NCBI GenBank assembly: GCA_018668095.1
Contig: JABIQF010000002.1
Span: 1 to 14,086, forward strand
DNA length: 14,086 nt
Direction of reading: 5' to 3'
Source of the DNA: Cellvibrionales bacterium
GTDB taxonomy: Bacteria; Pseudomonadota; Gammaproteobacteria; Pseudomonadales; UBA7434
Made by a program: the position numbers and the translations under genes
Shown here: one piece after another, positions 5,961-13,016 of the stretch
How the letters are laid out: the number at the start of each line of letters is the position of its first letter
How positions within the stretch are numbered: position 1 is the first letter of the stretch
Notes under the pieces: generated by a model
Told to the model about the DNA's origin: nothing
Databases searched by the model: none
What the model saw: the letters and a program-made list of their open reading frames with translations, nothing else

Positions 5961-7271
5961 ATGTCAAATGCGGCCGCATCAAAAGCAACGGTTTCAAATC
6001 CAGCTATTTCAAACTCCAGCACTTCTGTGTCAGACGCTTCAAGACAAGTAGCGGAGCCGGAAATAAATAAAAGTGAAAAGCTAGATAGCTCAGGCCATCA
6101 GCTATCTATTGATGCAAGAGAAGCACATCAGTTAACTTTTATTACCGCTGATAATTTAGTTATCCCTACCTTAAAAATACTTCAAGATGATGGTTCCGAA
6201 TTCGCTGATGCGGCAGCGATTAATTTAAATAAAGAGACCGCATTGCATTGCTATAAAACTATGCAGTACATCAGGGTTTTAGATGAGCGCATGGTCGCCG
6301 CACAACGGCAGGGAAGGCTTAGTTTTTATATGGTTTGCACTGGAGAGGAAGCATCTGTTGTTGGTTCTGCAGCAGCATTACAGGCAGGCGATATGATTAT
6401 GGGGCAGTATCGAGAGCAGGCGGCGTTACGCTATCGTGGTTTTACGACAGAGCAATTTATGGGGCAACTGTTCGGTAATGAGATGGACCTAGGTAAAGGA
6501 CGTCAAATGCCGATTCATTATGGCTCTAAAGCACTTAATTACATGACAATTAGTTCGCCGTTAGCGACGCAAATTCCCCAAGCAGCGGGTTATGCCTATG
6601 GGCAAAAGATGGCGGGTAAAGGTGAATGTACCCTCTGTTATTTTGGCGAGGGCGCGGCTTCAGAAGGCGATTTTCATGCCGGACTTAATATGGCCGCTGT
6701 ACACAAAGTTCCGGTTATTTTTATTTGTCGTAACAACGGCTACGCCATTTCTACGCCGACTGATGAACAATATAAAGGCGATGGCATTGCTAGTCGCGGT
6801 CTTGGCTACGGTATTAAAACGATTCGCGTCGATGGTAATGATTTGTTAGCCGTTCACGCCGCCACTGTGGCTGCCCGTGATTTCGCCGTAACTAATAACG
6901 CGCCAGTACTGATTGAATGTATGACTTACCGTGTAGGTGGCCATTCAACATCTGACGACCCCAGTGGTTATCGCGGCAAAGATGAGGAAAATGCATGGCG
7001 TAATAAAGATCCTATAAAGCGATTTAAACATTGGTTGTTAAATAAAAACTGGTGGAGTGAAGACGAGGAGGCTTTATTACTTGAAGCGTATCGTACAGAG
7101 ATATTGTCTGTACTTAAAAAAGTTGAAAGATTGCCCTTGCAGCCATTTCGCACATTAATTACTGATGTTTATGAGCAGCCAAGCGCTCAGTTAGAAGCCC
7201 AATATGCTGAATTGGAAGCGCACTTAAGCAAATATCCAGAGCATTACCCCGCCTCAGCAGGACGTTTATAA
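5961..7271 (+). CDS. bkdA1: Branched-chain 2-oxoacid dehydrogenase E1 alpha subunit
   Basis: A 436-residue thiamine-diphosphate-dependent E1alpha that decarboxylates 2-oxoisovalerate, 2-oxoisocaproate and 2-oxo-3-methylvalerate together with BkdA2. Residues 1 to about 45 are a Ser/Ala-rich, low-complexity extension. The dehydrogenase domain follows, with LGKGRQMPIHYG, TISSPLATQIPQAAGYAYG, and the thiamine-diphosphate motif from GEG (229-231) to RNN (257-259). The loop YRVGGHSTSDDPSGYR is centred on His328-Ser329, which matches the regulated phosphorylation loop of the mitochondrial enzyme. The whole domain resembles human BCKDHA more than pyruvate E1, which fixes the substrate class. ATG 5961 is preferred by its AGGTG site. 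bkdA2 follows after three bases, so the two subunits are translated together. A GC-rich 12-bp palindrome lies just inside the start. Control by the divergent Lrp-type regulator is likely. Confidence 0.95.
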   Translation: MSNAAASKATVSNPAISNSSTSVSDASRQVAEPEINKSEKLDSSGHQLSIDAREAHQLTFITADNLVIPTLKILQDDGSEFADAAAINLNKETALHCYKTMQYIRVLDERMVAAQRQGRLSFYMVCTGEEASVVGSAAALQAGDMIMGQYREQAALRYRGFTTEQFMGQLFGNEMDLGKGRQMPIHYGSKALNYMTISSPLATQIPQAAGYAYGQKMAGKGECTLCYFGEGAASEGDFHAGLNMAAVHKVPVIFICRNNGYAISTPTDEQYKGDGIASRGLGYGIKTIRVDGNDLLAVHAATVAARDFAVTNNAPVLIECMTYRVGGHSTSDDPSGYRGKDEENAWRNKDPIKRFKHWLLNKNWWSEDEEALLLEAYRTEILSVLKKVERLPLQPFRTLITDVYEQPSAQLEAQYAELEAHLSKYPEHYPASAGRL

Positions 7272-7274
7272 ATT

Positions 7275-8252
7275 ATGACGACGATGAATTTACTTCAGGC
7301 GGTGAACAATGCCTTGGATTTAGCCATGGCAGAAAATGATAGTGTTATTTGCTTTGGTGAAGATATTGGTCACTTTGGTGGTGTTTTTCGCGCCACCAGT
7401 AGCCTTCAAGAAAAATACGGTAAAGACCGCTGTTTTAATACGCCGATAACTGAACAAGGTATTGCCGGTTTTGCTATTGGACTCGCGGCACAAGGCTCAG
7501 TGCCGGTGGCTGAAATTCAATTTGCCGATTATATTTTCCCTGCGTTTGATCAAATTGTGAATGAAGCTGCAAAGTTTAGATATCGATCGGGTGATCAATT
7601 TAATGTCGCGGGATTAACTATTCGAACGCCCTATGGTGGTGGTATTGCAGGTGCGCTTTATCATTCTCAATCTCCCGAGGCTTATTTTTGTCATACGCCC
7701 GGGCTCAAAGTTGTTATGCCTAGTACACCTTATCAGGCAAAGGGTCTGTTAATGGCTGCGATCAATGATCCTAATCCAGTGCTTTTTTTTGAACCTAAAC
7801 GACTTTATCGTGCAGCAACCGGTGAAGTGCCAGAGCAAGCCTATGAGATTTCGTTAGGTGTTGCTGAGGTTGTCCGACAGGGAAGCGATATCACCTTATT
7901 AGGGTGGGGTGCGCAAATGGAATATCTCATTGAGGCGGCAGATCAAGTGCAGCAAGAAGGTATTAGCTGTGAAGTCATTGATTTATGCACATTGCTGCCT
8001 TGGGATATAGAGACGGTTGTGGCGTCAGTGAATAAAACAGGTCGTCTACTGATTAGCCATGAGGCACCGCGAACCGGTGGCTTTGCCGGTGAAATTTCAG
8101 CAACCATTCAAGAGCGTTGTTTCCTGTCGCTAGAATCACCCATTACACGTGTTACTGGAATAGATACGCCTTTTCCATTGGCCTATGAAAAAGAATATAT
8201 GCCAGGCACCTTAAAAATATACGACGCAATTAAACACACACTGTCATTTTAA
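7275..8252 (+). CDS. bkdA2: Branched-chain 2-oxoacid dehydrogenase E1 beta subunit
   Basis: The 325-residue E1beta partner of BkdA1 in the alpha2beta2 decarboxylase. It has the transketolase pyrimidine-binding domain first (EDIGHFGGVFRAT, then TEQGIAGFAIG with Glu60 at the thiamine-activating position) and the C-terminal transketolase domain with EVIDLCTLLPWD. His130 in ALYHSQSPEAYF is the conserved active-site histidine. KTGRLLISHEAPRTGGFA and the ending are close to human BCKDHB as I recall it. Length is typical for BkdA2 and mature E1beta. Only three bases separate it from bkdA1, and its ribosome site is weak (AGGA about 13 bases upstream), so coupling to the upstream gene is probable. A second ATG (7284) is a possible alternative start. 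Confidence 0.95.
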   Translation: MTTMNLLQAVNNALDLAMAENDSVICFGEDIGHFGGVFRATSSLQEKYGKDRCFNTPITEQGIAGFAIGLAAQGSVPVAEIQFADYIFPAFDQIVNEAAKFRYRSGDQFNVAGLTIRTPYGGGIAGALYHSQSPEAYFCHTPGLKVVMPSTPYQAKGLLMAAINDPNPVLFFEPKRLYRAATGEVPEQAYEISLGVAEVVRQGSDITLLGWGAQMEYLIEAADQVQQEGISCEVIDLCTLLPWDIETVVASVNKTGRLLISHEAPRTGGFAGEISATIQERCFLSLESPITRVTGIDTPFPLAYEKEYMPGTLKIYDAIKHTLSF

Positions 8253-8297
8253 TAAAGTGATTAGCTTAGTTAACTTATTTATCAGGCGAGAAGTCAT

Positions 8298-9545
8298 ATG
8301 TCATTAGCAGATTTTGTGTTACCCGATATTGGTGAAGGGATTGTTGAGTGCGAACTCGTTGAGTGGCGTATTAAAGAAGGTGATTTCATTAATGAAGATC
8401 AATCTGTTGCGGATGTAAGCACAGATAAAGCGTTAGTAGAAATTACTGCTATGCACACTGGACGTGTGAATAAATTATATTACCAACAAGGCGATATCGC
8501 TAAAGTTCATACGCCGTTATTTTCTATTGATGTTGATGGCTCTGATAGTGAGAAAGATTCGAATCAAAATATAGCTGTTGAGATTGACAGCGATAACGAA
8601 GTTTCGCCGTTAAGTGCTGAGCGAATGCCGCTTAATAATAATGCTTTAGCAACGCCGGCGGTGCGCCGAATAGCGCGTGAAAACGATTTGGATTTAAGTT
8701 TGGTGCCAAGTTCAGGTAAAGATGGTCGCGTATTAAAAGATGATGTACTGAATTATTTAAATAAGGATGCATTATCAATAAAGACAGCTATTCAGCCCAT
8801 CGATGACCGTTTTACGGCAGCAAATATTGATAGTGATCAGCAAGATCGTATAGAGCCTATAAAAGGTGTGAAAGCGATAATGGCGGCAGCGATGACTGAG
8901 TCGGTGGCCACTATCCCGCATTTCACCTATGCCGATGAAATCAATATGAGTCAGTTGATGGCCCTGCGTACTGAGCTAAAAGAGCGTTATGCAAAAGAGG
9001 GAATAAGGTTAACGATGATGCCCTTTTTTATAAAGGCTTTGTCGTTATCACTTAAACAATTTCCGATTTTAAATAGTCAGGTTAATGAAGATTGTTCAGA
9101 GCTTAAATATCTGGCCAGTCATAATATTGGTATGGCGGTCGATTCACCTTCGGGCTTGTTAGTCCCTAATATCAAAGATGTTCAAAACATGAATATTGTT
9201 GAAATTGCCGAGCAGAGTCATCGTTTAACCGAGCAGGCCAGAGCAGGACGCATAAGCCCTAATGATTTAAAAGGTGGCACCATAACGGTATCGAATGTTG
9301 GTGCTATTGGCGGCACCATAGCCACACCTATTATTAGCAAGCCTCAAGTGGCAATTGTTGCCTTAGGTCGCGTGCAAACTTTACCGAGGTTTGATGTCGA
9401 AGGTAATGTCAGCGCACAGAAAATAATGACTATTAGCTGGTCGGGTGATCATCGTGTTATTGATGGCGCAACCATGGCGCATTTTAGTAACACGTGGAAG
9501 GCCTTATTGGAAAATCCTGCTTCTATGTTAATGACGATGCGTTAG
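8298..9545 (+). CDS. bkdB: Branched-chain 2-oxoacid dehydrogenase E2 (dihydrolipoyl acyltransferase)
   Basis: A 415-residue lipoate acyltransferase forming the core of the branched-chain complex and moving isobutyryl, isovaleryl or 2-methylbutyryl groups to CoA. It has one N-terminal lipoyl domain (about 4-77) with lipoyl Lys44 in STDKALVEI. An acidic linker follows, then a peripheral-subunit-binding domain (about 114-153, TPAVRRIAREN to GRVLKDDVLNYL) that docks E1 and E3. The catalytic domain ends in SWSGDHRVIDGATMAHF, with His385 and Asp389. SNVGAIGGTIATPII is the usual core motif. A good purine-rich ribosome site (GGCGAGAAG) lies before ATG 8298. A 45-base gap separates it from bkdA2. The E3-docking domain is present although no lpdV follows, so an E3 from elsewhere, most simply the lpd upstream, must bind it. 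Confidence 0.95.
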   Translation: MSLADFVLPDIGEGIVECELVEWRIKEGDFINEDQSVADVSTDKALVEITAMHTGRVNKLYYQQGDIAKVHTPLFSIDVDGSDSEKDSNQNIAVEIDSDNEVSPLSAERMPLNNNALATPAVRRIARENDLDLSLVPSSGKDGRVLKDDVLNYLNKDALSIKTAIQPIDDRFTAANIDSDQQDRIEPIKGVKAIMAAAMTESVATIPHFTYADEINMSQLMALRTELKERYAKEGIRLTMMPFFIKALSLSLKQFPILNSQVNEDCSELKYLASHNIGMAVDSPSGLLVPNIKDVQNMNIVEIAEQSHRLTEQARAGRISPNDLKGGTITVSNVGAIGGTIATPIISKPQVAIVALGRVQTLPRFDVEGNVSAQKIMTISWSGDHRVIDGATMAHFSNTWKALLENPASMLMTMR

Positions 9546-9616
9546 GATTATTTAAATCTGATTGCGAGATAGTTTGAAAGTTATTAGATGAACACTTAAT
9601 TTATTAGGAATGATTG

Positions 9617-10690
9617 ATGGATATTTTTTCGCACCCCGATTTTGATCAACATGAATTGCTCGCATTTAGAGATGACCCTTCTACTGGGTTAAAAGCTATT
9701 ATTGCCGTGCATAACAGTACTCTTGGTCCTGCAACGGGTGGCTGTAGAATGTTTCCTTACGTGAATGATAAAGATGCACTCAGTGATGTGTTACGTCTTT
9801 CGCGCGGCATGACGTATAAATCAGCATTGGCAGGTATTGCTTTAGGTGGCGGGAAGTCGGTGATTATTGGCAATCCTCAGCAATTAAAAACCCGTGAATT
9901 AATGTTGGCTATGGGTGACTTTATTGAAAGTCAAAATGGCAATTACACCTCTGCAGAAGATTCAGGCACGAGCGTCAGTGATATGGCTATTATTGCTGAA
10001 AGAACAGCGCATGTGACCGGCTTATCTGATGATCCAGAACACGGTGGCGATCCTTCTCCAACGACAGCCTATGGCGTTTATAAGGGTATAGCGGCTGCCG
10101 TCGACTTTCAGTTGGGCGGTGATTTAAAAGGTGTTCGCGTTGCCTTACAAGGTATTGGTAGTGTGGGTTATTATTTAGCAAAACATTTGCGTGAGGCTGG
10201 CGCTGTGGTTTTTGCTGCCGATGTTAATCGCCGAAATATAGATCGTGCGGTAGCAGACTTAGGCGTTGTTGAATTGGCTTTGGATAAAGTGCTGAATGCC
10301 GATGTCGATGTCTTAGCACCTTGCGCAATGGGTGGGGCAATTAATGACAATACCATAAACAATATTAAAGCTACTGTGGTTGCTGGTGCGGCGAATAATC
10401 AATTAGCGACAGTGGCAATGGGTGATGCTTTATTGGCGAAAGAAATTCTTTATGCGCCAGACTATGTGATAAATGCTGGCGGTATTATTGATGTGTTTTA
10501 TCAGCAAAAGGGTAATCGCAGTGCTGAGGTGGTTAAAACGCATGTAGATAAGATTGGTGATACTTTGACTTCTATTTTTCAACGCTCAAAAGAAGAGTCT
10601 AGTGCGACTAGTACGATTGCAGATGTTATTGCCGAAGAGATTTTTAAAAAACCGGTGAGTAAAGTAAAGCATTCAAGTAGGGCTGCATAA
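9617..10690 (+). CDS. ldh: Leucine dehydrogenase (Glu/Leu/Phe/Val dehydrogenase family)
   Basis: A 357-residue NAD+-dependent amino-acid dehydrogenase that deaminates leucine (and usually valine and isoleucine) to the 2-oxoacids used by the bkd complex. The catalytic domain has Lys68 (GMTYKSALAG), Lys80 (LGGGKSVI) and Asp115 (SAEDSGTS), at the same numbers as the catalytic residues known for Bacillus leucine dehydrogenase. The Rossmann domain has GIGSVG at 179-184, and CAMGGAIN and VAGAANNQL follow as in the family. I chose ATG 9617 with AGGA at 9606-9609, 7 bases away; the TTG just before it is unlikely. It follows bkdB by 71 bases without a terminator, so it is probably the last gene of the operon. 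Valine or phenylalanine dehydrogenase is the alternative. The symbol ldh is used here for leucine, not lactate, dehydrogenase. Confidence 0.92.
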   Translation: MDIFSHPDFDQHELLAFRDDPSTGLKAIIAVHNSTLGPATGGCRMFPYVNDKDALSDVLRLSRGMTYKSALAGIALGGGKSVIIGNPQQLKTRELMLAMGDFIESQNGNYTSAEDSGTSVSDMAIIAERTAHVTGLSDDPEHGGDPSPTTAYGVYKGIAAAVDFQLGGDLKGVRVALQGIGSVGYYLAKHLREAGAVVFAADVNRRNIDRAVADLGVVELALDKVLNADVDVLAPCAMGGAINDNTINNIKATVVAGAANNQLATVAMGDALLAKEILYAPDYVINAGGIIDVFYQQKGNRSAEVVKTHVDKIGDTLTSIFQRSKEESSATSTIADVIAEEIFKKPVSKVKHSSRAA

Positions 10691-10711
10691 ATAGAAAAAC
10701 TATAAAAATAA

Positions 10712-10749
10712 TAGGAGTGCCTTAGTAGTGAATAGTTAAGGCACTCTTA
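10712..10749. terminator. Bidirectional terminator between ldh and the DAHP synthase gene
   Basis: GAGTGCCTTA (10715-10724) pairs perfectly with TAAGGCACTC (10737-10746), and three outer pairs (one G-U) extend the stem. The loop is 12 bases. On the - strand the stem runs into CTATTATTTTTATAG, a good U-rich tail for ending the DAHP synthase transcript. On the + strand the tail (TTACTAG) is poorer. Its place between convergent genes supports bidirectional use. Confidence 0.75.
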
Positions 10750-10762
10750 CTAGCATCACGAG

Positions 10763-11836
10763 CTAAGTTTGGCGATAAGGCAGCACATTGAAAAGTTTTG
10801 CATGCATATCTTTTAATGTTTTTCGGGTGGTTTCCCAGTCTATACAAGCATCGGTAATGGATATGCCGTATTTCAGTTCATTTAGGTTGTTGGGTATTTT
10901 TTGATTACCTGCCTGTAAATGACTTTCGATCATCAAGCCAATAATCGATTGATTGCCTTCTAAAATTTGATTGGTCACGTTTTCCATAACCAGTGGCTGC
11001 AGCTCATGGTTTTTGTTGGAATTTGCATGGCTACAATCCACCATAATGTTCGCTTTTACTCCCGCCTTTGCTAGCGCCTGTTCGCATAGCGAAACGCTTA
11101 CAGAATCGTAGTTTGTTTTTTTATCGCCACCTCTTAAGACAATATGTGCATAGGGATTGCCGCCAGTGGTGATCACCGACACCGATCCTTTATTATTGAT
11201 ACCAAGAAATCGATGTGGGCTAGCAACCGATTGTAAAGCATTGATAGCAACGGTGAGGCCGCCGTCAGTACCGTTTTTAAAACCGACTGCGCATGATAAT
11301 CCGCTGGCCATTTCTCTATGTGTTTGCGATTCGGTGGTGCGCGCGCCAATCGCCGACCAAGAAATTAAGTCTTGAAGGTACTGTGGAGAAATAGGATCCA
11401 ATGCTTCGGTCGCTGTTGCTAATCCTAATTCGGCGATGTTAAGCAATAACTCTCGACCAACATGCAGACCATCGGTAATTTTAAAAGAGTCATCAATATA
11501 GGGATCATTGATTAATCCTTTCCAGCCGGTGGTGGTACGTGGTTTTTCGAAATAAACTCGCATAACTAAATAAATAGTATCTTGTATTTCTTCTGCGAGT
11601 TTAGCTAAGCGTTGAGCATATTCTTTGGCGGCATCGATATCATGAATAGAGCAGGGGCCAACGACCACAATAATACGAGGGTCTTTTCTATCTAAAATAT
11701 TTTGTATAGTCTCTCGGCCAGCTTTAATTGTTTTTGCCGCAGCGATGGATATGGGCAGCTTGCTTTTAAGATCACTTGGCGTAATCAATATATCATTAGC
11801 AATTACATTAATATTTTCGATAGGCGGCTGAGACAT
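10763..11836 (-). CDS. 3-deoxy-7-phosphoheptulonate (DAHP) synthase, class I (AroF/AroG/AroH family)
   Basis: A 357-residue enzyme condensing phosphoenolpyruvate and erythrose 4-phosphate, the first step of the shikimate pathway to aromatic amino acids. Motifs in order: VVGPCSIHD with metal ligand Cys62, YFEKPRTTTGWKGLINDP, ATEALDPISPQY, GARTTESQTHRE, GFKNGTDGGL, VDCSHANSNK, and IESHLQAGNQ, with TDAC near the end. The metal-site Cys, His, Glu and Asp are therefore all present. The N-terminal extension of about 50 residues marks the feedback-regulated type. Which amino acid inhibits it, and so whether to name it aroF, aroG or aroH, cannot be read safely. ATG 11836 is preferred over the adjacent ATG 11839 because AGGAG (11846-11842) lies 5 bases before it. 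The gene converges on the bkd operon and has its own roughly 150-base upstream gap, with a possible -10 (TAATAT near 11868) but no clear -35 or leader peptide. Confidence 0.95.
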   Translation of the reverse strand: MSQPPIENINVIANDILITPSDLKSKLPISIAAAKTIKAGRETIQNILDRKDPRIIVVVGPCSIHDIDAAKEYAQRLAKLAEEIQDTIYLVMRVYFEKPRTTTGWKGLINDPYIDDSFKITDGLHVGRELLLNIAELGLATATEALDPISPQYLQDLISWSAIGARTTESQTHREMASGLSCAVGFKNGTDGGLTVAINALQSVASPHRFLGINNKGSVSVITTGGNPYAHIVLRGGDKKTNYDSVSVSLCEQALAKAGVKANIMVDCSHANSNKNHELQPLVMENVTNQILEGNQSIIGLMIESHLQAGNQKIPNNLNELKYGISITDACIDWETTRKTLKDMHAKLFNVLPYRQT

Positions 11837-11987
11837 CATTACTCCTGAGACGAGGGCTTTTGGTGATAATATTAAGTTTCTAGAATGAGTATTGACAGCA
11901 AATGATGAGTTTTGATCAATGATGCTTTAGTAATAAATTTAGCTGGAGGGGTGGGGCTGTGAGGCTCTAGATAGGGTATTAGTCTGA

Positions 11988-12401
11988 CTAATCAACAACT
12001 TTTCCGCGTAATGATTTCGTTTTTCCTCGCTGCGTCTTGCTATCCATGCGTTTTCGTTTTGCGTTTCTTGATGGTTGGGTTGCACGTCTCGCTTTTTGTT
12101 CGATGGTAACCGTTTTAATTAATTCGCCTAGGCGTTCTAATGCATTGCTCCTGTTTTTTTCTTGCGTACGGTATTGCTGCGCTTTAATGATGATAACGCC
12201 TTCTTTATTAATGCGTTGATCATTCAGTGCCAGTAATCGCTGTTTATATAAGTCGGGCAGGCAAGAATTATGGATATCAAAGCGTAAATGTATTGCCGAG
12301 GAAACTTTATTGACGTTTTGACCGCCAGCACCTTGGGCACGTATTGCTGATATTTCAATATCAGATTCTGGAATACTGAGTCGACTATTAATGCTGATCA
12401 C
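11988..12401 (-). CDS. arfB: Alternative ribosome-rescue factor B (peptidyl-tRNA hydrolase ArfB/YaeJ)
   Basis: A 137-residue release-factor-like hydrolase that frees ribosomes stalled on mRNAs lacking a stop codon. The catalytic GGQ motif is at residues 26-28 in RAQGAGGQNVNK, which strongly matches E. coli YaeJ (140 residues). AIHLRFDI and GVIIIKAQQYRTQEKNR complete the small domain. The C-terminal tail from about residue 101 is very basic (KARRATQPSRNAKRKRM, then KTQRGKTKSLRGK), as needed to lie in the empty mRNA entry channel. No codon-recognition domain is present, so this is not RF1/RF2. The start is GTG 12401, supported by AAGGA 8 bases upstream; no better ATG is in range. It lies 55 bases downstream of the next - strand gene and is probably cotranscribed with it. 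No U-tract terminator is seen after the stop. Confidence 0.95.
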   Translation of the reverse strand: MISINSRLSIPESDIEISAIRAQGAGGQNVNKVSSAIHLRFDIHNSCLPDLYKQRLLALNDQRINKEGVIIIKAQQYRTQEKNRSNALERLGELIKTVTIEQKARRATQPSRNAKRKRMDSKTQRGKTKSLRGKVVD

Positions 12402-12409
12402 AGCAGCTG

Positions 12410-12414
12410 TCCTT
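12410..12414 (-). promoter_or_regulatory. Ribosome-binding site supporting the GTG start of arfB
   Basis: AAGGA on the - strand lies 8 bases before GTG 12401-12399. This fixes a non-ATG start at the exact place where family homology begins (MISINSRLSIP). Confidence 0.65.
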
Positions 12415-12456
12415 TTTTATTATCACTATCACTTTCACTATGATTAGGCTTATAGA

Positions 12457-12975
12457 TTACCACCAATGTTTACCGAACTGTTCTGGATTCGCCCAAAATC
12501 TAGCATTGTTCCAGTCGCGTTTTTTGATGTAGCTTTCTATTTGGTAAGCAAAGCAATTTAATACCGGTGCTATATCATCATCTGATTCTTTTGAATTAAA
12601 TTGAGCCAGTTTTTTTAATCCTAGGCTAAATAAATCCTTTTCTGTCCAATTTTCTATCGCTGAAATATTCTCGTTCAGCGGTATAACTAGATAAATATGA
12701 TGGCATAGGCGATTTCTAATACCCGCTAATAATTCAATACCCCGTTGTTTATCGTGTTCAATAAACGCGGGAGTGATTAAACAAAAATCAAAGCGTGATT
12801 CTATTGCTGATAATAATGAGGCGTTGCTAAGGGACTGCAAGCTAATGCTGTTGTCCTTTTGAGTATCTAAATACTGTTGAATAGCTGGCGGTATTTCATC
12901 GCCAACAAGTAATAAGTTTTTGGGTTGGTGGTCCTCTAATAAATTAGTGAGTAGTTGATCTGGGCTTAAGTTCAT
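12457..12975 (-). CDS. Unidentified protein of 172 residues (possibly the DUF6231 family)
   Basis: I do not firmly recognise this protein. It begins MNLSPDQLLTNLLEDHQ, then has a beta-strand/turn PKNLLLVGDE (about 18-27) reminiscent of the first strand of a Rossmann or methyltransferase-like fold, but without a clear GxGxG. FDFCLITPAFIEHD and HIYLVIPLNE look like further strands. The region DLFSLGLKKLAQFN is followed by helix-rich sequence, and the ending NNARFWANPEQFGKHWW is aromatic-rich and may be the conserved signature. No signal peptide, membrane segment or cysteine cluster is seen, so it is likely cytoplasmic. AAGG lies 6 bases before ATG 12975. It sits between the glutamate-synthase-family gene (41 bases) and arfB (55 bases) on one strand, so cotranscription is likely. 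From memory the ending resembles a pseudomonad family of unknown function; that link is tentative. Confidence 0.75.
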   Translation of the reverse strand: MNLSPDQLLTNLLEDHQPKNLLLVGDEIPPAIQQYLDTQKDNSISLQSLSNASLLSAIESRFDFCLITPAFIEHDKQRGIELLAGIRNRLCHHIYLVIPLNENISAIENWTEKDLFSLGLKKLAQFNSKESDDDIAPVLNCFAYQIESYIKKRDWNNARFWANPEQFGKHWW

Positions 12976-12992
12976 TCTTTACCTTTTTTTTA

Positions 12993-12998
12993 ATTATA
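12993..12998 (-). promoter_or_regulatory. Perfect -10 hexamer upstream of the 172-residue gene
   Basis: TATAAT on the - strand lies in the 41-base gap before ATG 12975. No acceptable -35 is found 16-18 bases upstream, and the start site would leave a leader of only about ten bases, so this may be chance in AT-rich DNA. Confidence 0.2.
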
Positions 12999-13016
12999 TG
13001 ATCAAAGCATATTTAT

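Noticed and set aside
9574..9602. Promoter-like pair TTGAAA, 17 bases, TAATTT before ldh.
   Set aside because: Transcription would start on or after the ribosome site at 9606, leaving no usable leader, and the -10 match is poor.
11979..11993. Palindrome ATTAGTC-T-GACTAAT at the arfB stop as a terminator.
   Set aside because: A one-base centre cannot form that hairpin fully, and no U-tract follows on the - strand. It may be chance.
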